This document shows, piece by piece, positions 51,589 to 59,666 of a stretch of 64,000 bases of DNA; within the stretch, counting starts at the first letter, position 1; the number at the start of each line of letters is the position of its first letter. Both the position numbers and the translations under genes were made by a program. The DNA lies in NCBI GenBank assembly GCA_007750655.1, contig CP036290.1:2170001-2234000 (forward strand), read 5' to 3'. This DNA is from Rohdeia mirabilis (lineage in GTDB: Bacteria; Planctomycetota; UBA1135; GCA-002686595). The notes beneath the pieces were generated by a model. The model ran no database searches and was not told the origin of the DNA. It saw only the letters and a program-made list of their open reading frames with translations.

Positions 51589-53001
51589 TCAGCGCGACTT
51601 CAGCTTCACGACCACCTCCGCCACGGGCAGGCGCGTGCGGTCGAAGTGCTCGACGAAGTCCGCGAGCAGCACGGCGACGTCCGGTTCGGTGCGCAGGCGC
51701 TTCGTGCTCGAGCCCGACTTCACGGCCACGCGGCCCTTCTCGTCGATCCACTCGGCCGGCACCAGCAAGCGCGCCTCGGTCGCGTTCTCGCTCTCGATGC
51801 GCACGACGCCGTCGTCGCCCCGTTCGGCCACCACGCGCGCCGTTCGCTCGCGCGCCAGCTCGTCGATCTTCGTCCGCAGCTCGGCGTCGGACAGCTCCTC
51901 GCCCTTGCGCACCGTGATGCGCGGCTGGAACGTCTCTTCCACGTCCTTGCCGAAGGCCATGATCTCGAGCCAGGCCCGGCGCGACTCACCTGCGCGCGCG
52001 GACAGGCGCACGACGCGCGTCGGCCACGGGTCCCGAACGCGCGCCGCGAACCAGTCGGCCCAGTCCGCGTGCGCCAGCGGGGCGAAGGCGTGCCCCGTGC
52101 CGTCGAGCAGACGCACCTCGGCGCCGCTCACCTCGAAACGCTCGAGCAGCACGCCGATCCGTCCGAGGGTCCAGACGAGCGCCGGATCGTCGAGCGCTCC
52201 GGCCAGGGCCAGGGTCGGCAGACCGTCGAGGTTCTCGACGAGTCGCAAGCTGTTCGCGCCGTTCTCGAGCGTCAGGCGCGGTCCGCCGGCCATGGGCGCG
52301 GCGGCGGCGAACAGGCCCGGATGGCGCAGCGCGACGTCCCAGCACAGGTGTCCACCGCGGCTGAAACCCGTGATCCAGATGCGGTTCTCGTCCACGTCGT
52401 GGTGCCGCCTGGCCCAACGGATGGCTGCGAGCACGGCGGCCGATTCGCGCGTGCTGCTCGCGTAGCCGACGTTGTCGCCGGCCTCGGTGGGCGCGAGCAG
52501 CAGCGCACCGAGTTCGGCCGCGACGCCGCGCCACGTCGCCGCCTCCTGTGGGCCGTTGCCGCCTGCGCCGTGCAGGGCGACGAGCAGCGGCCGCGGGCCG
52601 GTGCGGCCGTCGTCGGGCGGGACCACCACGTGCAGTTCGGTCGATTCCGCGCGTCCTTCGACCCACAGCTCGGCCCGCTCCGTGTACGGACCCGGCTCGC
52701 GCGCGGGTCCGGCCAGCGGCGCGAACGCGCGCGCGGCGGCGAGCCACTGCTCGAGCGACACGTCGTCGCGTGCGGCCAGTTCCTGCGCGCGTGCGAGTCG
52801 GGCGGGGGCGTCGCGCAGGTCGACCGCTTCGGCCAGGAGCTCGGCCACGAACGGGGCGAGCGGGCCGGGATCGGTCCGGCCGTCCCGCTCGTCCACCGCG
52901 CAGGACGCGGCGGAGCGGAAGGGCGTGGTGACGGGTGCCGCCAGTGCCATGGCGCCGCCGAGCACCGCGGCGAAGGGGACGACGAGCTTCCAGAGGGTCA
53001 T
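51589..53001 (-). CDS. Exported alpha/beta-hydrolase (esterase or depolymerase type)
   Basis: 470 residues. Seen: Sec signal peptide (LWKLVVPFAAVLGGAMALAA), helical linker, then an alpha/beta-hydrolase domain with the oxyanion region LLVALHGAGGNG, the nucleophile elbow GFSRGG (Ser214), and the catalytic histidine in LDGTGHAFAPL (His304), as in PHB-depolymerase/feruloyl-esterase-type LpqC enzymes. After about residue 330 a second domain follows, ending in basic LPVAEVVVKLKSR. It is probably a periplasmic esterase or peptidase of unknown substrate. It is divergent from the chemoreceptor gene and convergent with Pus10 (27 bases between stops). Confidence 0.83.
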   Translation of the reverse strand: MTLWKLVVPFAAVLGGAMALAAPVTTPFRSAASCAVDERDGRTDPGPLAPFVAELLAEAVDLRDAPARLARAQELAARDDVSLEQWLAAARAFAPLAGPAREPGPYTERAELWVEGRAESTELHVVVPPDDGRTGPRPLLVALHGAGGNGPQEAATWRGVAAELGALLLAPTEAGDNVGYASSTRESAAVLAAIRWARRHHDVDENRIWITGFSRGGHLCWDVALRHPGLFAAAAPMAGGPRLTLENGANSLRLVENLDGLPTLALAGALDDPALVWTLGRIGVLLERFEVSGAEVRLLDGTGHAFAPLAHADWADWFAARVRDPWPTRVVRLSARAGESRRAWLEIMAFGKDVEETFQPRITVRKGEELSDAELRTKIDELARERTARVVAERGDDGVVRIESENATEARLLVPAEWIDEKGRVAVKSGSSTKRLRTEPDVAVLLADFVEHFDRTRLPVAEVVVKLKSR

Positions 53002-53142
53002 GGGAGTCGCTAGTTCCCAGGACCGGTGGCGTTGCGCCCGCGTGGACGGTCGCTCGGCTCCGCGTCCTCGGAACGGGACACGATCCGTCGCGACGTCGCC
53101 GCGGACTGGCGATCCACGGAGCCGCGTGCCGATCCACCCGCC

Positions 53143-54237
53143 GTGACTCGTCTCTCCTCACTGCTGCGACGCACGTGGCGTCGCGTCTCCCATCCGACCG
53201 ATCTCCACCCGGCCGCCCTGCCCTCGAACGGCCCGACCGGTGTCCAGGGTTCCGCTCGGCCCCGGGCCGGGATCGCGCGACTCTTCGAGGCCCAGTCCGA
53301 AGGTGCGCTCGAGGGCCTCAAGGCCATCCAGTCCGATCTCGCGGACTCGGTGACCAGCAACGGTGAGACGCTCGCCAGCGTTCGCGTGATCGAGGAGAAG
53401 TCGGGCGACGTGGCCAAGCGTGCCCTCTCGATCGACGCTTCGTCCACCGAGTTGGCGTCCAACCTGGGCGAAGCGCGCGTGAGCGTGGACGCGATGCTCG
53501 GCGAACTCCGTCAGATCATCGAGGCGCTGAAGGGCATCGAAGCGATCGCCCGGCAGACGAATCTGCTCTCCGTCAACGCGGCCGTCGAGGCGGCGCGAGC
53601 CGGTGAGTTCGGCAGCGGCTTCGCGGTCGTGGCGCGCGAGGTCAAGGACCTCTCGAACGAGACCAGCGGACTGGTGGCGAACGTCTCCGAGCTGCTCGAA
53701 CGCGTGTCGGCGAGCTCGCAGTCCGTCGAGCGGACGATCGGCGGCGCCGTCCAGCGCAGCGTCGAGACGTCGCACACGGCCGCGGAGCTGTGCCGTGCCG
53801 CCGAGACCACCCACGAAGAGAACCAACGGATCGTCGCCAACATCCAGAACAACAACGATCGAGTCTTCGTCAGCCTCGCGAAGCTGGATCACGTGATCTG
53901 GAAGGTCAACACGTACCTCTCGGTCCTGCGGCGCAAGCCCGTCTTCGAGTACGTGGACCACCACAACTGCCGACTCGGCAAGTGGTACGAGGAAGGGGAC
54001 GGTTGCAGCAGCTTCAGCGACGTACCGAGCTACTCGGCGCTCGTCGGGCCGCACTCTCGCGTCCACGAAGGGACGGCCGAGGCCTTCGCCACGCTCGACT
54101 CGAGGGCGCTGGCCGAGGGCGACTTCTCACAGGTCCAGCGCGGGCTCGACGCGATGGAACAGGGCAGCAAGGGCGTCTTCTCGACGCTCGACCGCATGCT
54201 CCACGAGAAGCAGCGGACGCGCTCGGCTCACCAGTAG
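53143..54237 (+). CDS. Soluble chemoreceptor with zinc-binding CZB domain
   Basis: 364 residues from a GTG at 53143 (an in-frame GTG at 53026 would add 39 residues without Shine-Dalgarno support). Seen: no membrane segment; a coiled-coil leader; a methyl-accepting signalling domain with hairpin tip [24 protein letters not shown] (residues 132-155) that should bind CheW/CheA; and a C-terminal CZB domain with the ligand set His250, Cys276, His304 and His308 in [15 protein letters not shown] and HSRVHE. CZB domains bind zinc and sense hypochlorite or zinc status. It overlaps convergently with the ferredoxin-NADP reductase gene by 10 bases at the 3' ends. No other chemotaxis gene is in the window. 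Confidence 0.88.
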   Translation: MTRLSSLLRRTWRRVSHPTDLHPAALPSNGPTGVQGSARPRAGIARLFEAQSEGALEGLKAIQSDLADSVTSNGETLASVRVIEEKSGDVAKRALSIDASSTELASNLGEARVSVDAMLGELRQIIEALKGIEAIARQTNLLSVNAAVEAARAGEFGSGFAVVAREVKDLSNETSGLVANVSELLERVSASSQSVERTIGGAVQRSVETSHTAAELCRAAETTHEENQRIVANIQNNNDRVFVSLAKLDHVIWKVNTYLSVLRRKPVFEYVDHHNCRLGKWYEEGDGCSSFSDVPSYSALVGPHSRVHEGTAEAFATLDSRALAEGDFSQVQRGLDAMEQGSKGVFSTLDRMLHEKQRTRSAHQ

Positions 54238-55058
54238 CGCTCGAGGTGCACCTGGCCCGGATCGCGCGGGCGGTGCTTCTTGAAGCCGCGCTCTGCGAAC
54301 GAGGCTTCCAGCTCGTCGACCATGGCGGGATTGCCGCAGAGCATGATCTGACTGCGCGCCGGGTCGAGCGCGAAGCCGCAGCGGGCTTCGAACGCCGCGG
54401 ATTCGAGCGCTTGCCCGACCCGGCCGCGCTGACCGATCCAGCCCGAGTCGTCCGGTTCGCGGCTGCACAACGGGACGAACGTGAACCAGTCGTTCTCGCG
54501 GTCCCAGGCCTCGAGTTCCTCGGCGTAGCCCAGGTCCTCCGCCAGCCGCACGCCCTTCACGATCACCATGCGGTCGAAGCGCGCATCGGGAGCCCCGGCC
54601 CGTCGCGCGGGACCGAATTCGCGCAGCATCGACGTGAACGGAGCCAGTCCGGTGCCGGTCGCCACGCACACCAGATCGCGCTCGGCGGGCGCTGGGACCT
54701 CGGGCAGCGTGTCGAGCGTGAACCTGCCGATGCAGCGGCCGTCGGCCCACAGTCGGTCGCCCGGCTCGAGCGCCATGAGCCCCGGCGTCAGCGCGCCGTT
54801 CTCGACGAGGCGCACGTAGAACTCGAGCAGCGGTTCGCTCGGGCCCGACGCGATCGAGTAGGGGCGCTTCACCAGCCCGTCGCGGCCGGCGTGTTCCGGC
54901 AGACGCGGCTCGAGGCCGATGTTGATGAACTGTCCCGGCGCGAAGTCCGGGGCCCCGTCGTCGGGGCGCACCTTCAGGACGAACAGCGCGTCGTTCAGCC
55001 GCTCGTTGGAGACGACCTCCGCGTTGTACAGCTCCTCGGGCGCGCTGGAACCACTCAC
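54228..55058 (-). CDS. fpr: Ferredoxin-NADP+ reductase
   Basis: 276 residues from a GTG that overlaps the stop of the FabZ-like gene (GTGA). Transfers electrons between ferredoxin or flavodoxin and NADP(H). Seen: FAD motif RPYSIAS (residues 65-71), a GQFINIGLE strand, the NADP-binding [16 protein letters not shown] (134-149), and the characteristic C-terminal QVHLERYW. This size and ending match the bacterial (Fpr) subclass. Coupling with a FabZ-like dehydratase is unusual; it might supply reducing power or be fortuitous. Its 3' end overlaps that of the chemoreceptor gene. Confidence 0.9.
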   Translation of the reverse strand: MSGSSAPEELYNAEVVSNERLNDALFVLKVRPDDGAPDFAPGQFINIGLEPRLPEHAGRDGLVKRPYSIASGPSEPLLEFYVRLVENGALTPGLMALEPGDRLWADGRCIGRFTLDTLPEVPAPAERDLVCVATGTGLAPFTSMLREFGPARRAGAPDARFDRMVIVKGVRLAEDLGYAEELEAWDRENDWFTFVPLCSREPDDSGWIGQRGRVGQALESAAFEARCGFALDPARSQIMLCGNPAMVDELEASFAERGFKKHRPRDPGQVHLERYW

Positions 55059-55588
55059 ACGATCACTCCGCGGATCGTGGCCTCGAACGCGACCGGGTAC
55101 TGGCCGTCGCCGGCGTCCACGTAGCCCTTGGCGTCGTAGATGAACATGCTGCGGCGGTGGCGCTGGAGGCGGCCGGCGATCAGGAGGCGGCAGTCGGGCT
55201 CGACCTTGGCGCGGAAGCGCACGTCGTCGAGACCGCCGAAGCCGACGAACGTCTCGGGCGGCATCTTCTGGCTGCGCATGAAGTGGTAGGTGCACATCTG
55301 CGCGGCCGACTCGATCATCATCACGCCCGGGAAGAGCGGCCGGCCGGGGATGTGGTCGCTCGTCCACCAGTCGCCCGAACGCACGTTCTTGTAGCCGACG
55401 ACGAGGCCGGGTTCGTCCTCGAAGTGCACCAGGCCGTCGACCATCTCGAACGTGCCGCGCTGCTTGAGCATTTCGAGGACCTCGGCCTTCGTGACCACGT
55501 CGCGGTCGAGGTCGATGGCGTCGAAGTCGATGAAGGCGTCGCGGTTCAAGGGGCTCGTGGGGGTGAGGGTGTGGTCGGGATCGCTCAA
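55055..55588 (-). CDS. FabZ/FabA-like beta-hydroxyacyl-ACP dehydratase
   Basis: 177 residues from a TTG at 55588 (a GAGGAG is nearby but only two bases away, so the start is tentative). Hotdog-fold enzyme that dehydrates 3-hydroxyacyl-ACP in fatty-acid synthesis. Seen: the active-site region DHIPGRPLFPGVMMIESAAQM with catalytic histidine and glutamate, and FEDEPGLVVGYKNVRSGDWW. It is longer than a minimal FabZ (about 140-150), with an acidic N-terminal extension LNRDAFIDFDAIDLDRDVV. The stop overlaps the start of fpr. A paralogue acting in a specialised acyl-chain pathway is possible, as no fab genes adjoin it. Confidence 0.85.
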   Translation of the reverse strand: MSDPDHTLTPTSPLNRDAFIDFDAIDLDRDVVTKAEVLEMLKQRGTFEMVDGLVHFEDEPGLVVGYKNVRSGDWWTSDHIPGRPLFPGVMMIESAAQMCTYHFMRSQKMPPETFVGFGGLDDVRFRAKVEPDCRLLIAGRLQRHRRSMFIYDAKGYVDAGDGQYPVAFEATIRGVIV

Positions 55589-55745
55589 GGCTCCTCGGGG
55601 TGGGGGTGGAGCCCGAGTGTAGCGACGGGGCAGGTCGCCGTCCCGTCCGGCGCGCGAGCACGGCGGCTGCACGACGCGCCGCGCGGTTCCACGTCGCCAG
55701 CGGTGCCGCTCGCTTCCCGATCCCGCGACGTCGCTGGCCCGAGTC

Positions 55746-57242
55746 CTAGCCGCGGGGGAGCGTGGCCTCGTCCTCGGCGTCGCTCGAGGTGACCGGATCG
55801 AGATCCCGCCTCCACCCTCCGAGTTCGACGACGCGCCACAGGCCGAACGCTTTCGCGACCGTGGTCAGGTTGATCGCCCACCACACGCCCGCCGCGCCCC
55901 AACCCAGGTGCGTGACCGCGACGTAGGAGAGCGGCAGGCGCGCGAGGTTCCCGAGTCCTCCGATCCAGGCCAGCGCGCGCGTGTGCCCGGACGCGGTCAG
56001 CACCTTGTCCCACAGCGATTCGAAGGCCACGAAGACCTGGGAGAGCGCCAGGATCCGCACGTACAGGACCACTTCGCGCTGCACCTCTTCGCTGGCCGAG
56101 AAGACCGCCGCCACCGGCTCGGCGAGCGCGGCGAACGCCAGAGCGAAGAAGATGCCGGCCGCGAGCAGCGTGCGTTTCGAGACGTCCAAGGTGCGCTCGA
56201 GCGCGGCGGCGTCGCGTGCCCCGAGCGCGTGGCCGATCAGGGAACTGGCGGCCATCGAAAGTCCGAGGAACGTCGGATAGGCCACGCCCTCGAAGACCTG
56301 GAAGCCGATCCCGAGCCCGGCTTTCACGTCGTCGCCGAGGTCGGACAGCACGAACGCGAACAGCGCCCAGTAGACGAAGGCGTAGAACGCGATCGACAGG
56401 GACACGGGCGTCGAGATGCGGACGAGACGCGCCAGCAGCTCGCGGTCGAGACCGAGGCGCGGACGCAGCGACGTTCCGGTCGTGCGCCGCAGCCACCACA
56501 GTCCGAGCAACAGCGCGATGCCGCGACTGGCGCCCGTGGCCCAGGCGGCGCCGCCCACGCCCAGGGCGCCGAGCCCGAGTTCTTCCACGGAGAGTGCGCC
56601 GGCCGCCGCGTCGAACCAGGCCGCGAAGGGCGCGTCGGGCAGCGCGGCGCGCGTCCCGGTGCCGTAGATCGCGAGCGGGTTGAGCACGAAGTTCAGCGAG
56701 ACCGCGAGCGCCTGCAGCAGCATCGGGGCGAACGTGCGCCCGCGACCGATGAAGACGTGGTCGAGGACGGGGATCGCGAACAGGACCGGCGCCGTGCGGA
56801 ACAGCGCGTCCAGGTATTCGGTGAACAGCTGCGCCGTGCCGCCCTCGAGGGCCAGCAGTCGTGCGACCGGCGCCGTCAGCAGGGGACCGATCAGCGCCAT
56901 CGCGACGCCGAGCGCGACCGCGAGACCGAGGGCGTGACGCGACGCGTGGCGCGCGGCGGCCTCGTCGCCCGCGCCCATCGCGCGCGACACCAGCGACAGG
57001 GCGCCCGCGGCCGCGAGGAACGGCAGGGCGAAGTTCGCGATCGCCACGAACATGGCGGCCGCGATCGCGCTCTGGGCGTCGGGGCCGATGCCCTGGATCC
57101 AGTACTGGTCGTTGATCCGGTAGGCGCTCGACAACAGGTACGAGAGCGACGCCGGCCAGGCGAGCCGGAGCAGGCGTGCGAGCGCGTCCCGACGCGTCGG
57201 CGCGGCGCGCGGAACCGGAAACTCGTTCGGGGAGCTGCTCAT
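55746..57242 (-). CDS. MATE-family efflux transporter
   Basis: 498 residues from the ATG at 57242, with twelve or so hydrophobic segments. Multidrug or toxin extrusion proteins export cationic or organic compounds driven by Na+ or H+. Seen: the MATE start SLSYLLSSAYRINDQYWIQGIGPDAQSAIA (usual first helix plus PxxxxxL..), AMGAGDEAAAR, GIGFQVFEGVAYPTFLGLSMAA and GARDAAALERT in the second half, which repeats the first. The substrate is unknown. It ends 157 bases upstream of the FabZ-like gene on the same strand and is divergent from the rhodanese gene. Confidence 0.88.
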   Translation of the reverse strand: MSSSPNEFPVPRAAPTRRDALARLLRLAWPASLSYLLSSAYRINDQYWIQGIGPDAQSAIAAAMFVAIANFALPFLAAAGALSLVSRAMGAGDEAAARHASRHALGLAVALGVAMALIGPLLTAPVARLLALEGGTAQLFTEYLDALFRTAPVLFAIPVLDHVFIGRGRTFAPMLLQALAVSLNFVLNPLAIYGTGTRAALPDAPFAAWFDAAAGALSVEELGLGALGVGGAAWATGASRGIALLLGLWWLRRTTGTSLRPRLGLDRELLARLVRISTPVSLSIAFYAFVYWALFAFVLSDLGDDVKAGLGIGFQVFEGVAYPTFLGLSMAASSLIGHALGARDAAALERTLDVSKRTLLAAGIFFALAFAALAEPVAAVFSASEEVQREVVLYVRILALSQVFVAFESLWDKVLTASGHTRALAWIGGLGNLARLPLSYVAVTHLGWGAAGVWWAINLTTVAKAFGLWRVVELGGWRRDLDPVTSSDAEDEATLPRG

Positions 57243-57521
57243 CGCAGCGACTCCACGCGGGCGCGAGCACTCACGGCGCCAGCGTCCGCGACGCACGTCG
57301 CCCCGCAGTCCAGCGACCTCGTGCCGGTGGCGCAGCGTCGGGTGGTCCCGTGGGCGTGGGGCGGACGGGATGCCATGGTTCGGCGCGGTGGGTCCAGCGG
57401 ATGGAGAGGGACGGGCGGACTCCCTGCTATGGTCGGCGCCCGGCGTCTCGCGACGCTCGCGCGCGCGGGTCCTCGCCGCGCGCGACGCAACCTACGTCCC
57501 GGTCCCCCCGAACCCAGCTCC

Positions 57522-57842
57522 ATGGTCGTCGAAATCACGCCCGCTCAACTCCAAGAACGCATCGCCAGCGGCGATCGGCCCGTGCTGCTCGACGTCCGCC
57601 GGCCCGAGGAACTCGCGATCTGCCGCATCGACGGCGTCGTCCACATCCCGCTCGACGAGCTGGCGTCACGCGCGCACGAACTCGACCCCGAGGTCGAGAT
57701 CGTCTGCATCTGCCACCACGGGATGCGCAGCGCCAGCGCGGCCGCGTTCCTCGAGTCGCGCGACTTCGGGCGCATGGTGAACCTGACCGGGGGCATGGAA
57801 GCCTGGGCCAGCCAGGTCGATCCGTCCATGGCGCGCTACTAG
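57522..57842 (+). CDS. Rhodanese-like sulphurtransferase
   Basis: 106 residues, single rhodanese domain. Seen: PAQLQERIASGDRPVLLDVRRPEE, GVVHIPLDEL, and the active-site loop CICHHGMRSASAA with Cys64 as the persulphide cysteine. The CxxGxRS loop type occurs in GlpE and MoeB/ThiF-linked rhodaneses that move sulphane sulphur in cofactor and tRNA thiolation. No partner gene lies nearby: it is followed by a symporter gene 96 bases downstream. Confidence 0.88.
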   Translation: MVVEITPAQLQERIASGDRPVLLDVRRPEELAICRIDGVVHIPLDELASRAHELDPEVEIVCICHHGMRSASAAAFLESRDFGRMVNLTGGMEAWASQVDPSMARY

Positions 57843-57938
57843 GCGCCAGGCCACCCGCAGCCACATCCGACTCGGGCGACGCCCTACCGGCGCCGACCGC
57901 GTTCTCGACCGACACTCCCCCGAATCCGAGCGAAGACG

Positions 57939-59465
57939 ATGGCGTTTCACTGGAAGGTCCTGTTGTGGATGGTCGCCGGCATGCTGCTCGGGGTCGGGTT
58001 GCAGGTCTTCACCGACGCGCCCGTCGCGGTCGGCATCGAGGGCCGCGCCGAGCCCGGTGTCCTCGTGGTCGAGTCCGTCTCGGGCGGTGCCGCGGTCAAG
58101 ATCGGAGCGGTCGAGGTGGGGGACCGCGTGGTGGCGGCCTGGACCGAGCGCGGCGTCGCCGACACGCGCGTCCAGGTCGCGGCCCCGGACGATCTCGCGG
58201 GCCTCGCCGCGGGACGCACGCCGGGCGAGACCCTGTGGCTCGAGCTGGAGGGCGGAGAGTTCCGCGCCCTGCCGCTCGCGCTCGATCCGAGCAGCACGCG
58301 CGCCGCCTGGATCGTGCCGTTCGACTTCGCGGCGAAGCTGTTCATGCAGCTTCTGAAGATGTTGATCGTGCCGCTCGTGCTCACGTCGATCGTGGCCGGA
58401 GTGGCGGGCGTGGGCACCTTGGGAGCGCTGCGCCGGCTGGGCCTCAAGACGTTCGCCTACTACATCGGAACGAGCCTGCTCGCGGTGCTCCTGGGCCAGG
58501 CGCTGGTGACCGTGATCGCACCCGGCGACGGCGCGAACCTCGGACTGGGCCAAGCGGTGAAGGGGACCGAGAAGCTCGGCTTCGCGGACATCCTCCTGCG
58601 CATGATCCCCGAGAACGTGCCGGCCGCGCTGACGTCGAACGGGGCGATGCTGTCGGTGATCTTCTTCGCGCTGATCCTCGGTATCGCCATCAGCCGCTCG
58701 GGCGAGCCCCACGGCGCGCGCATGGGACGCTTCTTCGAGAGCGCGTTCGACGTGATGATGCGCATGGCCGAGATGGTGCTCGCGCTGTTGCCGTACGGCG
58801 TCTTCGCCCTGATGGTGCGCGTGGTCGGGCAGACGGGCCTCGAGGCCTTCCAGCCGCTCGCGCTCTACATGTTCACCGTGGCAGTGGCGCTGGTGCTGCA
58901 CTCGTGCGTGACCCTGCCGATCGTCATGCGTTTGATCGGTGGCCTGTCGCCGGTCCGCTGGGCGCGTGCGATGAGTCCCGCGCTGATGACCGCGTTCAGC
59001 ACCTCGTCCTCGTCGATGACGCTGCCGGTCACGATGGAGACGGTCGAGAAGCGCGGGCGGGTCTCGAACAAGGTCAGCTCGTTCTGCCTGCCGCTCGGCG
59101 CCACGATCAACATGGACGGCACGGCGCTGTACGAGTGCATCGGCGTGATCTTCCTGGCCCAGTACTACGCCAGCAGCGGCCTGGGTTTCGAGCTCACGTT
59201 CGGCGTCCAGGCCATGGTCGTGCTGATGGCGCTGTTGGCGAGCATCGGCGCGGCCGGGATCCCGTCGGCCGGGCTGGTGATGATGCTGACGATCCTCTCG
59301 GCCATCGGTCTGCCCCTCGAGGGGGCGGCGCTCCTGCTCGCGGTCGACCGACCGCTCGACATGCTGCGCACCGTGGTCAACGTCTGGTCCGACTCCTGCG
59401 GAGCCGCGGTCCTGGCACGGACCGAGGGCGAGGAGGGGCCGCTCGAGCCCTTGACCACCGGGTGA
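57939..59465 (+). CDS. Dicarboxylate/amino-acid:cation symporter with inserted PDZ-like domain
   Basis: 508 residues. Sodium- or proton-coupled uptake of dicarboxylates or acidic amino acids (GltP/DctA/DAACS fold). Seen: the first helix (WKVLLWMVAGMLLGVGLQVF), then about residues 38-116 a PDZ-like domain (VLVVESVSGGAAVKIGAVEVGDRVV; LWLELEGGEFRALPLAL), and then the rest of the carrier with the serine-rich hairpin SSSSMTLPVTME and the signature LPLGATINMDGTALYE (NMDGT). The normal family has a short loop in place of the insertion. The PDZ segment would lie on the extracytoplasmic side if the first helix runs as usual. Confidence 0.85.
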   Translation: MAFHWKVLLWMVAGMLLGVGLQVFTDAPVAVGIEGRAEPGVLVVESVSGGAAVKIGAVEVGDRVVAAWTERGVADTRVQVAAPDDLAGLAAGRTPGETLWLELEGGEFRALPLALDPSSTRAAWIVPFDFAAKLFMQLLKMLIVPLVLTSIVAGVAGVGTLGALRRLGLKTFAYYIGTSLLAVLLGQALVTVIAPGDGANLGLGQAVKGTEKLGFADILLRMIPENVPAALTSNGAMLSVIFFALILGIAISRSGEPHGARMGRFFESAFDVMMRMAEMVLALLPYGVFALMVRVVGQTGLEAFQPLALYMFTVAVALVLHSCVTLPIVMRLIGGLSPVRWARAMSPALMTAFSTSSSSMTLPVTMETVEKRGRVSNKVSSFCLPLGATINMDGTALYECIGVIFLAQYYASSGLGFELTFGVQAMVVLMALLASIGAAGIPSAGLVMMLTILSAIGLPLEGAALLLAVDRPLDMLRTVVNVWSDSCGAAVLARTEGEEGPLEPLTTG

Positions 59466-59666
59466 GTCGTGGCCTCGCGAGGGGCGTCTGGAGCCCCGCC
59501 AGCGCTCGATCCCCGGCGGCCCGTCGCGGGGCCGCGAAACGGGCGCGGGCCACCCGGCGGCAGCGCGGAGGCGGGGGCTCGAACCACGCCGCGGGACTCG
59601 TTCCGCCGGGGCGCCTTGGGTAGAGTGCCGGGCCGCACGCCGCTTCAAGGGCCGTGCGCCACCGCC

